Shown here piece after piece: positions 8,544-16,904 of a stretch of 64,000 bases of DNA (position 1 is the first letter of the stretch; every line of letters begins with the position of its first letter). Source of the stretch: Rhodopseudomonas palustris HaA2 (lineage in GTDB: Bacteria; Pseudomonadota; Alphaproteobacteria; Rhizobiales; Xanthobacteraceae); the NCBI RefSeq assembly GCF_000013365.1, contig NC_007778.1, positions 3,534,001-3,598,000 on the forward strand, read 5' to 3'. Under the pieces are notes generated by a model. It saw nothing but the letters and a program-made list of their open reading frames with translations, did not search any database and was not told the DNA's origin. Both the position numbers and the translations under genes were made by a program.

Positions 8544-9071
8544 ATGGCCACGGCGAGACACGCACGCCCGAAGGAGCTCGAAGGCGTCTCGATCGACGAA
8601 ATCATCGAACGTTACGTCGCGCGCTACGCAGATCGCAGGGCCGACTGGGCAGCCTTCGAAGACGCCAAGATCGAAGGCTACAAGCGCGCCCAGCACCGCT
8701 TCATCGGCGCCGGCGGCTCCGGCAAGTACAACGACTCCACCGTGATCCCGGCCGGCAACTTCACGCTGTCGATCATGTTCGTGCCGCCCGGCCAGGGCAA
8801 CGCACCCCACACCCACGAGGCCGAAGAGGTGTTCTTCGTGCTGCAGGGCCATCTCGACGTGTTCGTCGAGGACGAGAGCGGCCGCCGCATCACTCGTCGC
8901 CTCGGACCGTGGGAGTGCATCTCTTGCCCCGCGGGCGTGATCCACGGCTATCAGAACGACAGCCTGGAGCCGGTGTACTTCCAGGTGATGATCGGCCGCG
9001 GCAAGCCGGAAACGATGGGCTACGCCGACGACGAGCTGTACAAGCGCCGCGACGCGCATCTCAAGGCCTGA
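8544..9071 (+). CDS. Cupin-domain protein
   Basis: A 175-residue protein with one cupin barrel. The first cupin motif supplies His89, His91 and Glu95 (HTHEAEEVFFVLQG), and the second includes His134 (PAGVIHGY), so a metal site (Fe or Mn) is intact. A strong GGAGG ribosome site precedes the ATG. The approximately 60 residues before the barrel are helical and charged. Its role is not known; small cupins in catabolic clusters act as dioxygenases, isomerases or metal-dependent ring-processing enzymes. A strong terminator follows and operator site 3 precedes it. Confidence 0.88.
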   Translation: MATARHARPKELEGVSIDEIIERYVARYADRRADWAAFEDAKIEGYKRAQHRFIGAGGSGKYNDSTVIPAGNFTLSIMFVPPGQGNAPHTHEAEEVFFVLQGHLDVFVEDESGRRITRRLGPWECISCPAGVIHGYQNDSLEPVYFQVMIGRGKPETMGYADDELYKRRDAHLKA

Positions 9072-9115
9072 GCTCCGCGCGGCGCCGGCCGCGACGACAC
9101 CGGGACCAGCCATCG

Positions 9116-9150
9116 AGGCCGGTGCGATCACGCGATCGCGCCGGCCTTTT
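9116..9150 (+). terminator. Rho-independent terminator after the cupin gene
   Basis: A 14-bp stem (AGGCCGGTGCGATC pairing with GATCGCGCCGGCCT, one G-U pair) closes a four-base loop and runs into TTTT. It lies 45 bases after the cupin stop. Confidence 0.8.
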
Positions 9151-9262
9151 CGTCTTTGGCGCCACTTCAGGCCGGACCGCCGGCCGCGGGGTGCGCCGCA
9201 GCGGCGCTCCATCGGCACGGTGATCGGGCGCGGCGGCGCACGATCACCGTCCCCGGCCGGAG

Positions 9263-10303
9263 TCACACGCTCTGCGGCGGGACGAACTCCCGGCCCGTGG
9301 GCACGAAATCGTTGGTGTAGAGCGCCGCCGGCTCGAGCGCTGTGGTGACTCCGGCATTCGCCTTCAGCACCGCCACGGTCGAGGCCCAATCCTCGGGCGG
9401 CATCCAGCCGAGCGGCTTGTTGGCCGACGTCGGGGTGACCCAGGTGCTCCACGACAGCTGCGCCTCGCGCAAGGTGATCGCCGGGTCGGTCGACTCGAGA
9501 TACTTCTTCACGACCTGCGTCAGTTCGTCGGGATGGGCGCGGCCGTAGAGGAACCCCTTCACGCTGGCCAGCACCATGCCGCGTATGACATTCGGCTCGG
9601 ACAGCATGTCGTCGTGCACGATCAGGCCGTTGCTCATGCAGACCACCCCGGCGTCGGAGTACCAGAAAGGCCGCACGTTCTTCTTGCCGCGGATCTCGAT
9701 CGACGGGATGTAGCCTTGGGCGAAGCCGGCGATCGCCGCGACCTGGCCGTTGATCAGCGCCGGGCCGGCGCCGGCGCCGTCGACATTGACGACGCGGACC
9801 GACGCGGGATCGACCCCCGAACTCTTGAGGAACGCCGGAAATTGCTGGAACTGCGCCGAGCCGGTGGTGATGCCGACGGTCTTGCCGACCAGATCCTTCG
9901 GCTCCCTGACATCCGAGCCCTCGAGCACGAGCACGGCGCATGGGTTCCGCCGATAGATCCCGGCGACCATCTTCAGCTTGGCGCCCTTCGACACCGTGTT
10001 GCCGACGACGTAGCCGTCGGCGAAGCCGAACTGCGCAGCCTTCGACGCGACGATCTGCGCGGTGTTGCCGGAGCCCTTGCCCTGGTTGATGGAGACGTCG
10101 AGGCCTTCATCGGCGAAGTAGCCCTTCTCCTTCGCGACCAGGAAGCCGGCGTTCGGTCCGCCGTAGATCCAGTCGGTCTGCAGAGAGACCGCACGCAGAG
10201 ACTTCAGCGATTGCGCCCGCACGATCGCCGGAAACGACACGACGGCCATGGTCGCGGCCCCGGTCTTCAGCCAATCGCGCCGTGTCATCTTCCCTCTCGG
10301 CAT
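9263..10303 (-). CDS. ABC transporter substrate-binding protein (SsuA/THI5-like), orphan copy
   Basis: About 346 residues, exported by the Tat route: the N-terminus has TRRDWLKTGAATMAVVSFPA followed by an AQS cleavage-like site. The body is NMT1/THI5/SsuA-like (TDWIYGGPNAGFLVAKEKGYF, GKGSGNTAQIVASK, then GKTVGITTGSAQFQ), the family that captures sulfonates, nitrate or pyrimidine-type precursors. I chose the ATG at 10303 because GGGTGGGAG lies ahead of it; an ATG 27 bases upstream is an alternative. It is clearly paralogous to the binding protein at 20244-21266, sharing the same motifs and the same FVPP C-terminus. No permease or ATPase is adjacent, so it may feed the single permease/ATPase pair at 18567-20229. 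Confidence 0.92.
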   Translation of the reverse strand: MPRGKMTRRDWLKTGAATMAVVSFPAIVRAQSLKSLRAVSLQTDWIYGGPNAGFLVAKEKGYFADEGLDVSINQGKGSGNTAQIVASKAAQFGFADGYVVGNTVSKGAKLKMVAGIYRRNPCAVLVLEGSDVREPKDLVGKTVGITTGSAQFQQFPAFLKSSGVDPASVRVVNVDGAGAGPALINGQVAAIAGFAQGYIPSIEIRGKKNVRPFWYSDAGVVCMSNGLIVHDDMLSEPNVIRGMVLASVKGFLYGRAHPDELTQVVKKYLESTDPAITLREAQLSWSTWVTPTSANKPLGWMPPEDWASTVAVLKANAGVTTALEPAALYTNDFVPTGREFVPPQSV

Positions 10304-10366
10304 TGTGCGCTCCCACCCGTGATTAGTCACCGATTATTGACGAGTGATACGCAAAGTCAAACTGAA

Positions 10367-10382
10367 TTGACTAACTGGTCTG
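10367..10382. promoter_or_regulatory. Palindromic operator, site 4 (imperfect)
   Basis: TTGAC-N6-GTCTG, an imperfect copy of the TTGAC-N6-GTCAA core, 64 bases upstream of the binding-protein start. An extra half-site GTCAA at 10356-10360 lies at the same 11-base spacing on the other side, giving three phased half-sites. Confidence 0.55.
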
Positions 10383-10542
10383 TCTAACTTGACGGCAGTG
10401 TTGGGCGGTTTGCGCAGCAAACTGCGTACCGGAACAGCACTCGGTACGAAGAATGAGGCCGCTCGATCAGTAGACGGGCGTCATCCTGCCGCAAGCAGGG
10501 CACCGGGCCCCGCAGAGCGGAAGTATCCGGCTAGCCGCCTCG

Positions 10543-12828
10543 CTAAGCAGGGCGCGCTGCGGCAGCTTGCACAAGCCGCCAGATCCGGTCCGGAGATAGC
10601 GGCAGCGCCTTCGGCTGCACGTCAAAATCGCGCAGCGCCGCCGCGACCGCATTCGCCAGAATCCCGCCGACCGGAATCGTCCCGCCTTCGCCGGCGCCCT
10701 TGGCACCAAGCGGATGGTTCGGCGACGGACACATCTCGATCGACGACGAGCGGATGTTGGGATAGTCGGTCGCGAGCGGAACCAGATAGTCGGCCAGCGA
10801 GCCCGACAGCATCTGCCCCTCGTCGTCGTACACGAAGTGCTCGAGCAGCGTGCCGCCGAGCCCCTGCACGATCGAGCCGATCGCCTGGCCGTGCAGCGTC
10901 AGCGGATTGATGATGCGGCCGGCATCCTCGATGGCGACGTAGTCGACGATCTCGATATGTCCGGTCTCGGCATCGACCGCGACATGCGCGACGTGGCTGC
11001 CATAGGTGTAGGTGTGCTTGGTGTTGTGAAACGTCGCCTCGAAGGCGATGCCCTTCGCCGCCAGTTCCTTCAGCCCGACCGACCCGCCGTGCTGCGCGGC
11101 GACGCGCCCGGCCTGATAGCTGACCTCCTGCTCGGCGCATTGCAGCAGGCCGGCGCCGGCCGTCAGCAGCTGTGCCTTGATCTCCGCTGCGGCGAGCAGC
11201 ACGGCGTTGCCGCCCATCACCGTGGAACGCGAGTGATAGGATCCCCAGCCTTCCTTCACATAAGTCGTCGAGCCGTGAAAGACGCGGATCGCCTTGAGCG
11301 GCAGGTCCATCGCATCGGCGGCGATCTGCATCAGGATGGTCTCGACGCCCTGCCCGACCGCCGAAGAGCCGACATAGAGCGAGATCGTGCCGTCGCTTTC
11401 CAGCACCATGCGCGCACTTTCGCGCGGACCGGCGGCGCCGCCCTCGACGAAACAGCCGACCGCGAGGCCGTGATAGCGGCCGTCGACGAGCTTCCCCTGC
11501 AGATGCTGCTTGTCGGCCCAGCCCGCTTTGGCGAGGCAGAGATCGAGCACCTTTTCATAGGCACCGCTGTCGAGTTCGGTGACGACCGGGTTCGGAGCAA
11601 TCGCCGGAAACGCCAGCGGCAGTTCCTCCGGCGTTAGCAGATTGCGGCGGCGGAATTCGACGCGATCGATGCCGAGGTCATCGGCGGTGAGATCGAACAT
11701 TCGCTCGCGGAAGAAATCCGACTCGAATCGCCCCGGACCGCGATAGGTGCCGGCCGGCGATTTGTTCGACGCGATCACCGCGACGTCGGCGCGATAGCGC
11801 GGCACGCGATAGGCGCCGGGCATGAACTGCCCGACATTGCGCGGCGCGATCGTTGTCGAGGTGCGGAAATACGCGCCGATGTTCATCTGCATCCGGGCGC
11901 GGATCGCGAGAATGCGGCCGTCGCGATTGCAGGCGATTTCGAGGTCGGCGGCGACGTCGCGCGAATGGGTCACCGCGAGCAAATGCTCCCGGCGGTCCTC
12001 GATCCATTTGACCGGCCTGCCGATTTTGCGCGCGGCGAACGGGACCAGGAAATCCTCCGGGAAGAATTCGCCGCGCACGCCGAAGCTGCCGCCGGCATTA
12101 CCCTCGATCATCACCACCTGCTCTTCGGGCAGATCGAGCATCCCGGCCAGAATCTTGCGGTTGGCGAACGGGACCTTGGTGGCGCCCCACGACGTCATCC
12201 GGCCTGCGGCGGCGTCCCATTCGGACACCACGCCACGCGTCTCCATCGTGATACCGGTATGGCGGTGCACGTACAGCCGCTCGCGGCGGGTGTAGGGCGC
12301 GGTCTCGAAGGTATCGTCGATCTCGCCGCGGCTGACCTCGTAGTCGAACACCCGGTTGGAGCCGTGTGCCTCGAACAGCAGCGCGTCGTGCGCGACCTCG
12401 TCCTCGAACCTCGTGACCGCCGGCAGGGGGTCGATATCCGCCTCGATCAATTCGAGCGCGTCCTCCGCCAGCGCCGGTGTGTCGGCGATCACGATCGCCA
12501 TCGGCTCGCCGACGAAGCGGACCTTGCCGTCGGCGATCACCGGCTGCCGGAACGGCTCCATCGCCTCGTTGGGAAACAGCCGCACCGGAATCCGCGGCAC
12601 CGCGCCGATATCCTCGGCGGTATAGACCGCATGCACGCCCGGCATCGCCCGCGCCGCGGTGACGTCGATGCGCCGGATCACGCCGTGCGCGACCGAGCTG
12701 CGCAGAATCGCGGCATGCAGCATGCCGTCGCGATGCACGTCGTCGACGAAGCTGCCGAGTCCGCGCAGCAGCTTTGGATCCTCGACACGCTCGATCGGCT
12801 GTCCAACCAGCGGCACGCGCTCGTTCAC
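10543..12828 (-). CDS. Molybdenum hydroxylase large subunit (CoxL/XdhB family), copy 2
   Basis: A 761-residue molybdopterin subunit, closely related along its whole length to the copy at 345-2648 (shared QPIERVEDPKLLRG-type N-terminus, SVGQG/AVGQG motif and SRSTVMGG motif). The catalytic Glu is near residue 714 in GAKGAGEGG, and there is no CO dehydrogenase AYxCSFR loop. The start overlaps the stop of the iron-sulfur subunit by four bases. It is the last gene of a six-gene operon starting at 17575, whose members all overlap their neighbours by four bases. As a hydroxylase, it probably acts on an N-heterocycle or aldehyde. Confidence 0.93.
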   Translation of the reverse strand: MNERVPLVGQPIERVEDPKLLRGLGSFVDDVHRDGMLHAAILRSSVAHGVIRRIDVTAARAMPGVHAVYTAEDIGAVPRIPVRLFPNEAMEPFRQPVIADGKVRFVGEPMAIVIADTPALAEDALELIEADIDPLPAVTRFEDEVAHDALLFEAHGSNRVFDYEVSRGEIDDTFETAPYTRRERLYVHRHTGITMETRGVVSEWDAAAGRMTSWGATKVPFANRKILAGMLDLPEEQVVMIEGNAGGSFGVRGEFFPEDFLVPFAARKIGRPVKWIEDRREHLLAVTHSRDVAADLEIACNRDGRILAIRARMQMNIGAYFRTSTTIAPRNVGQFMPGAYRVPRYRADVAVIASNKSPAGTYRGPGRFESDFFRERMFDLTADDLGIDRVEFRRRNLLTPEELPLAFPAIAPNPVVTELDSGAYEKVLDLCLAKAGWADKQHLQGKLVDGRYHGLAVGCFVEGGAAGPRESARMVLESDGTISLYVGSSAVGQGVETILMQIAADAMDLPLKAIRVFHGSTTYVKEGWGSYHSRSTVMGGNAVLLAAAEIKAQLLTAGAGLLQCAEQEVSYQAGRVAAQHGGSVGLKELAAKGIAFEATFHNTKHTYTYGSHVAHVAVDAETGHIEIVDYVAIEDAGRIINPLTLHGQAIGSIVQGLGGTLLEHFVYDDEGQMLSGSLADYLVPLATDYPNIRSSSIEMCPSPNHPLGAKGAGEGGTIPVGGILANAVAAALRDFDVQPKALPLSPDRIWRLVQAAAARPA

Positions 12829-13313
12829 GCCCCCACTCCCTGCTCACGCTGATAGGCCGGTCGCGCTTCCATCACGGCTTTCACAATCGACAGATAGCCG
12901 GTGCAGCGGCAGACATTGCCGGACAGCACATCGCGGATGCGCTCTTCATCGGCGTCGGGCTCGCGCGTCAGCAGCGCATGCGCGGTCATCAGAAAGCCCG
13001 GCGTGCAGAAGCCGCATTGCAGGCCGTGGTGCTTCTGGAACGAGGCCTGTAACGGTCCGAGATTGTCGCCGTCGGCAAGGCCTTCGATCGTCATCACCGA
13101 TTTGCCAGCGACCTGCACGCCGAGTGTCAAGCACGACCGCACCGCTTCGCCGTCGATGATGATGGTGCAGGCGCCGCAGACGCCGTGCTCGCAGCCGATA
13201 TGCGTCCCGGTCTTGCCGAGTTCGTGGCGGATGCAGTCGCCGAGCGTCAGCCTCGGCTCGATTTCGGCGGCGACCGGCGCGCCGTTCAGCTCGAATTCAA
13301 CCCGCGTTTTCAA
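12825..13313 (-). CDS. Molybdenum hydroxylase [2Fe-2S] subunit (CoxS family), copy 2
   Basis: 162 residues with the eight expected cysteine ligands: Cys41, Cys46, Cys49 and Cys61, then Cys100, Cys103, Cys135 and Cys137 (CGFC, VCRCTGY). The start codon is TTG, overlapping the FAD subunit stop as TTGA and preceded by AAGGAG. The encoded MKTRVEFELNG aligns with the start of copy 1. The stop overlaps the large subunit start. The tight overlaps imply translational coupling and equal subunit dosage. Confidence 0.95.
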   Translation of the reverse strand: MKTRVEFELNGAPVAAEIEPRLTLGDCIRHELGKTGTHIGCEHGVCGACTIIIDGEAVRSCLTLGVQVAGKSVMTIEGLADGDNLGPLQASFQKHHGLQCGFCTPGFLMTAHALLTREPDADEERIRDVLSGNVCRCTGYLSIVKAVMEARPAYQREQGVGA

Positions 13314-14182
13314 CGAAGCTCTCCTTTACGCGCGCCGGCGTCGCGCAGCGCACGCGCAGTCAGCGTCCCGACCAGGGATTTGCGATAGTCGCCGGACGCA
13401 TGGATGTCGGACGACGGCGCCACCGAATCCGACGCCAGCGTTTTCGCGCGCGCGATCAGGCCATCGTCGAGCTTGCAGCCAGCAAGTAGCTGTTCCACAG
13501 CGGTGAGCCGCAGCGGCGTTTCGCCGGCGCCGATCACCCCGACATGCGGATCGACGATCCGGCCGTCGCCGTCGAGATCGAAGAACACCGCAACGCCGGC
13601 CATGGCGAAATCGCCCTTGCGCCGGGCAAATTCATGAAACGCCCAGCGTCGCCCCGGCTGCCACCGCGGGAACCGGACCTCGGTGATGATCTCGTCCGAC
13701 GCGAGCGCCGTCTCCAGCGCCGCGACGAAGAAGTCGGCGGCCTCGATCACGCGCGTGCCGGCCTGTCCGATCGCGACGATCTCGCAATCGCAGACCAGCG
13801 CCACGCCGGGCATCTCGGCGGAGGGATCGGCATGCGCCAGACTGCCGCCGACGGTGCCGCGGTTGCGGATCTGGTAGTGCGCGACGTGATCGATCATCGC
13901 CTGGAACAGCGGATGCGCGGTCGCGAGCCGCGCATCCTGTTCGATCTGGCACCAGCGAACGCGCGCCCCGACGCGCAGGCCATTGGCCGTCACGTCGATG
14001 GTTTCAAGGCCAGGCAACTTCTGGATGTCGACCAAGAGCGGCGGATACGCCATCCGGAACGCCAGCAGCGGCAGCAGGCTCTGGCCGCCGGACAGCACCT
14101 TGGCGCCGTCGTTGGCGGCGAGCAGCCGCACCGCCTCGTCCAGCGTCGCCGGGCACGCATAGTCGAACGGCGGCATCTTCAT
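13310..14182 (-). CDS. Molybdenum hydroxylase FAD-binding subunit (CoxM family), copy 2
   Basis: 290 residues starting at MKMPPFDYACP. The two FAD motifs are SGGQSLLPLL (31-40) and TVGGSLAHADP (110-120). It is paralogous to the copy at 3126-3983. The ATG overlaps the stop of the CocE-type hydrolase by four bases (ATGA), and its own stop overlaps the TTG start of the iron-sulfur subunit. A longer open frame upstream belongs to shadow coding opposite the hydrolase gene. Confidence 0.94.
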   Translation of the reverse strand: MKMPPFDYACPATLDEAVRLLAANDGAKVLSGGQSLLPLLAFRMAYPPLLVDIQKLPGLETIDVTANGLRVGARVRWCQIEQDARLATAHPLFQAMIDHVAHYQIRNRGTVGGSLAHADPSAEMPGVALVCDCEIVAIGQAGTRVIEAADFFVAALETALASDEIITEVRFPRWQPGRRWAFHEFARRKGDFAMAGVAVFFDLDGDGRIVDPHVGVIGAGETPLRLTAVEQLLAGCKLDDGLIARAKTLASDSVAPSSDIHASGDYRKSLVGTLTARALRDAGARKGELR

Positions 14183-15861
14183 GGCGTGGCTCCGGACTGC
14201 GACGGGATGTGCGGCAGCAGCAGATAGGACACGTGGCCGGGTCCCGTGAGGATCGTGGTGCGGCCGTCGAACTCGGTGCGCGGGCGATCGCGTTCGTGAT
14301 TGTGCAGGATGCGGCCGGAGACGCCGGGCGCCTCGTAGTCCCGCCCCTGCAGCGTCAGCGCCAACCGATAGCCCGGCGGGCAAACGATGCTGGTCGGCCA
14401 GATCTCGACGTCGAGCAGATACGGCTGGCCCGGCTCGAGCTTCTGGATCTCGTCGTGGCTGTGATACGGCCGCACCGGCGTTGACATCGCCGGATCGAGC
14501 TTGCGATGCGACGCGCGCAGCCAGCCGCGCGCCACCGGCTCGGTGTCGCTGGCGCCGGCGAACACCACTTCGCGGCCGTCCGGCCGAAACAGCCGCAGCG
14601 TCGCGAAGATGTCCGCGTCCGGCGTCGACGACGCGATCCACAGCCGCGCCGTCACCGGCCCCGTGAACTCAGTGGCCTGATCGAACGGCCGCGTGAGGAA
14701 GGTGACGCCGTCGCCCATCGCGACGAAGGTGCTCGATGCTGCCGCGGCCGGCGAATCGATCGACAAGCTCTGCGCCGCTGCGTCGAGATAGTGCAGCTGC
14801 CAGTCGGTGCGCGCCAGCGGCCACTCCGCCTCGTTTCGCGCAACCGCGCCGTCGGGGCTGCGGATCTCCAGCCGGATCGTCGGCTCGCCATCCCAACCGT
14901 TAGCCTCACCCTTGAGAAAATACGCGAAAAACCGCTTCTGGCGGTCGATATAGGCCGGCAGATAGAAGCTCTCGAAATGCGTGCCAATATGCATATCGAG
15001 CCATTTCAACCCCGAGCCGGCGCGACAGAAGCCTTCGACGTTGCCGCGCAAATGCAGGCCGCAGCCCCCCCAATTGCCGGCGGAGAACAGCGGCACCTGA
15101 ACGCGGCCGAGATCCGGCGAACGCTGCCGGAACCAGGCATCGTCGAGCGGATGCTGCAACAGATCGCCGGCATGATCGGCGCGGTTGGCGCGCAGCAGAT
15201 AGTCGCTCAGCGCCGCGCCGGTGGTGGTCTTGCCGGTGTCGCGATCGCGATGGTGCGTCGCCGCGTTGCCGTGCTGATTGGGCAGCACCTGGCGTGGCCA
15301 CCACGCGGTCGGGAACGAATTGCTGAAGATGCCGCCGTGGTGACTCCAGTCGCGATACAGGTCGCTACCGCCCTCCCACGGGCAGATCGCCGCGAGATGG
15401 GGCGGCTGCAGCGCGGCAACCTGCCACTGCTTGATCGACAGATACGAAATACCGATCAGGCCGACCTTGCCGCACGACCACGGCTGCGTCGCGGCCCATT
15501 CGATCGCGTCGTAATAGTCCTGCGTCTCGCGCGGCGAGAACGGGTCGAGATAGCCGGGCGACTGTCCGCTGCCGCGGCCATCGACCGCGATCACCACATA
15601 GCCGTCCGGCACCCAGCGCTCGGGGTCGATCATTTCCCAGCGCAAATAGCGTCCGCTCGATCCGTCGTCGATGATCGCGGGATTGAGCGTCTGCAACTTC
15701 TTCCACGGCAGTTCGTAGCCGTCGGCGAAGTGGATGTCCTTGCCGTAGATGCCGAGCGACATCAGCACCGGATACGGACCGTCCTGGGCGGGACGATAGA
15801 TATTGGCACGGAGCCAATGTCCGTCGCTGACCGGAATGACGACGTTCTTCTCAACGATCAT
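14179..15861 (-). CDS. CocE/NonD family hydrolase (X-Pro dipeptidyl-peptidase-like)
   Basis: A 560-residue alpha/beta hydrolase of the CocE/NonD family, which cleave esters or amides (cocaine esterase, glutaryl-acylase-like). The nucleophile elbow is GISY with Ser139, preceded by the family motif DGRGSGQSPG (94-103). The C-terminal third is the beta-rich PepX C domain (FTGPVTARLWIASS and PGYRLALTLQGRDYE). The start MIVEKNVVIPVSDG matches the family N-terminus; the frame extends further upstream without homology. It overlaps both neighbours by four bases. A role in hydrolysing a ring-opened or esterified intermediate is inferred. Confidence 0.9.
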   Translation of the reverse strand: MIVEKNVVIPVSDGHWLRANIYRPAQDGPYPVLMSLGIYGKDIHFADGYELPWKKLQTLNPAIIDDGSSGRYLRWEMIDPERWVPDGYVVIAVDGRGSGQSPGYLDPFSPRETQDYYDAIEWAATQPWSCGKVGLIGISYLSIKQWQVAALQPPHLAAICPWEGGSDLYRDWSHHGGIFSNSFPTAWWPRQVLPNQHGNAATHHRDRDTGKTTTGAALSDYLLRANRADHAGDLLQHPLDDAWFRQRSPDLGRVQVPLFSAGNWGGCGLHLRGNVEGFCRAGSGLKWLDMHIGTHFESFYLPAYIDRQKRFFAYFLKGEANGWDGEPTIRLEIRSPDGAVARNEAEWPLARTDWQLHYLDAAAQSLSIDSPAAAASSTFVAMGDGVTFLTRPFDQATEFTGPVTARLWIASSTPDADIFATLRLFRPDGREVVFAGASDTEPVARGWLRASHRKLDPAMSTPVRPYHSHDEIQKLEPGQPYLLDVEIWPTSIVCPPGYRLALTLQGRDYEAPGVSGRILHNHERDRPRTEFDGRTTILTGPGHVSYLLLPHIPSQSGATP

Positions 15862-16904
15862 GCGCAACCTTGCCGTTTTGGTTCGCCTGCCGGCGAACCC
15901 GCCGCGACTTGCGCGGCTCCCCACATCGGAGCCAGCGCACGATTGATGTCGCGCGCGATCGTCCATCCCTGATAGATGAAGGCCGAATACAGATCGACGC
16001 AGCTTGCGCCGGCGCGGCGCATCGCCAACACATCGGCGGCGGAGCTGATGCCGCCATTGCCTTTGATCGCCAGACGGCCACGCGCAAAGCCGGCGGCCCG
16101 CTCGACATTCATCAGCGCCGTGTCGAAGATCTCGCGTCCGTGCAGAGTGCCGGCGCCAGTGCCGAGCCCCGGCTCGGCGATCCGCCGTCCACCTCCGACC
16201 TTGATGCCGCCGACACCGGCCGCAATACACACCTCGATGAGTTCCGCGAACCGATCATGCAGCCGCGTCGTATCGTTGGGCACGCGCACAACGATCGATC
16301 CGGCGCGGCCGTCGAGCCGCGCGAGCACGCCGCGCAGCATGCCGATCTCGTCGAACACTTCGCCGTCGGCCAGCACGTTGGGACACATCAGGCTGAGCTC
16401 AACCAGATCGACGTGCGGCGCCACTTCGATCACGCCGGCCGCGATCGTGTCCGCCGAGAAGCCGCCGATATTGGCGATCACCGGCACGGCACGAGGGCCG
16501 AGACGGCGCAATCGCTCGGTCGCGTACGCCCTGCCCTTGCTCGGCACGCCCATCGAGTCGGCGATCGACTCGGTGCCGCGGCGTCGCACCAGCCGCGGGA
16601 ATGGATTGCCGACCCGCGGCTCCGGCATGATGGAGCCGACGCAGACGAATCCGAAGCCGAGGCAGGACAGCGCCGCGATCAGTTCGGCATCCTTGTCGAA
16701 TCCCGCGGCGAGACCGACCGGATTGGGCAGCTCGACGCCGGCAAAACGCGTGACCAGACGCGGGTCGTCGACGCGCAGCGTGGCAGCCGCGGCGAGCAGT
16801 CGCCACGGCACGGCGCGGCGCAGCGCCGCATGCGCCATCGCGTGGCTGCGATCCGGCGACATCCGGAACAGGCCGGGCGCGAGAAGGTCACGATACAGAT
16901 TCAT
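15858..16904 (-). CDS. Dihydroorotate dehydrogenase-like flavoprotein, diverged active site
   Basis: 348 residues with a class 2 DHODH-like scaffold: N-terminal helices (YRDLLAPGLFRMSPDRSHAM), the AGFDKDAE FMN motif at 67-74, and a C-terminal phosphate-binding stretch KGNGGISSAADVL. Substrate residues differ from PyrD. The class 2 NxxGFNN segment is ADSMGVPSKG, the catalytic SSPNT is LMCPNV with Cys174 (class 1-like), and the ATNTT orotate contact is IKVGGGRR. It therefore probably reduces or oxidises another substrate. It overlaps the isochorismatase stop and the CocE start by four bases each, so it is part of the catabolic operon and not pyrimidine biosynthesis. Confidence 0.85.
   Translation of the reverse strand: MNLYRDLLAPGLFRMSPDRSHAMAHAALRRAVPWRLLAAAATLRVDDPRLVTRFAGVELPNPVGLAAGFDKDAELIAALSCLGFGFVCVGSIMPEPRVGNPFPRLVRRRGTESIADSMGVPSKGRAYATERLRRLGPRAVPVIANIGGFSADTIAAGVIEVAPHVDLVELSLMCPNVLADGEVFDEIGMLRGVLARLDGRAGSIVVRVPNDTTRLHDRFAELIEVCIAAGVGGIKVGGGRRIAEPGLGTGAGTLHGREIFDTALMNVERAAGFARGRLAIKGNGGISSAADVLAMRRAGASCVDLYSAFIYQGWTIARDINRALAPMWGAAQVAAGSPAGEPKRQGCA

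Noticed and set aside
15858-16904. Housekeeping dihydroorotate dehydrogenase (pyrD)
   Set aside because: Orotate-binding motifs are replaced and the gene is embedded in an inducible-looking catabolic operon.
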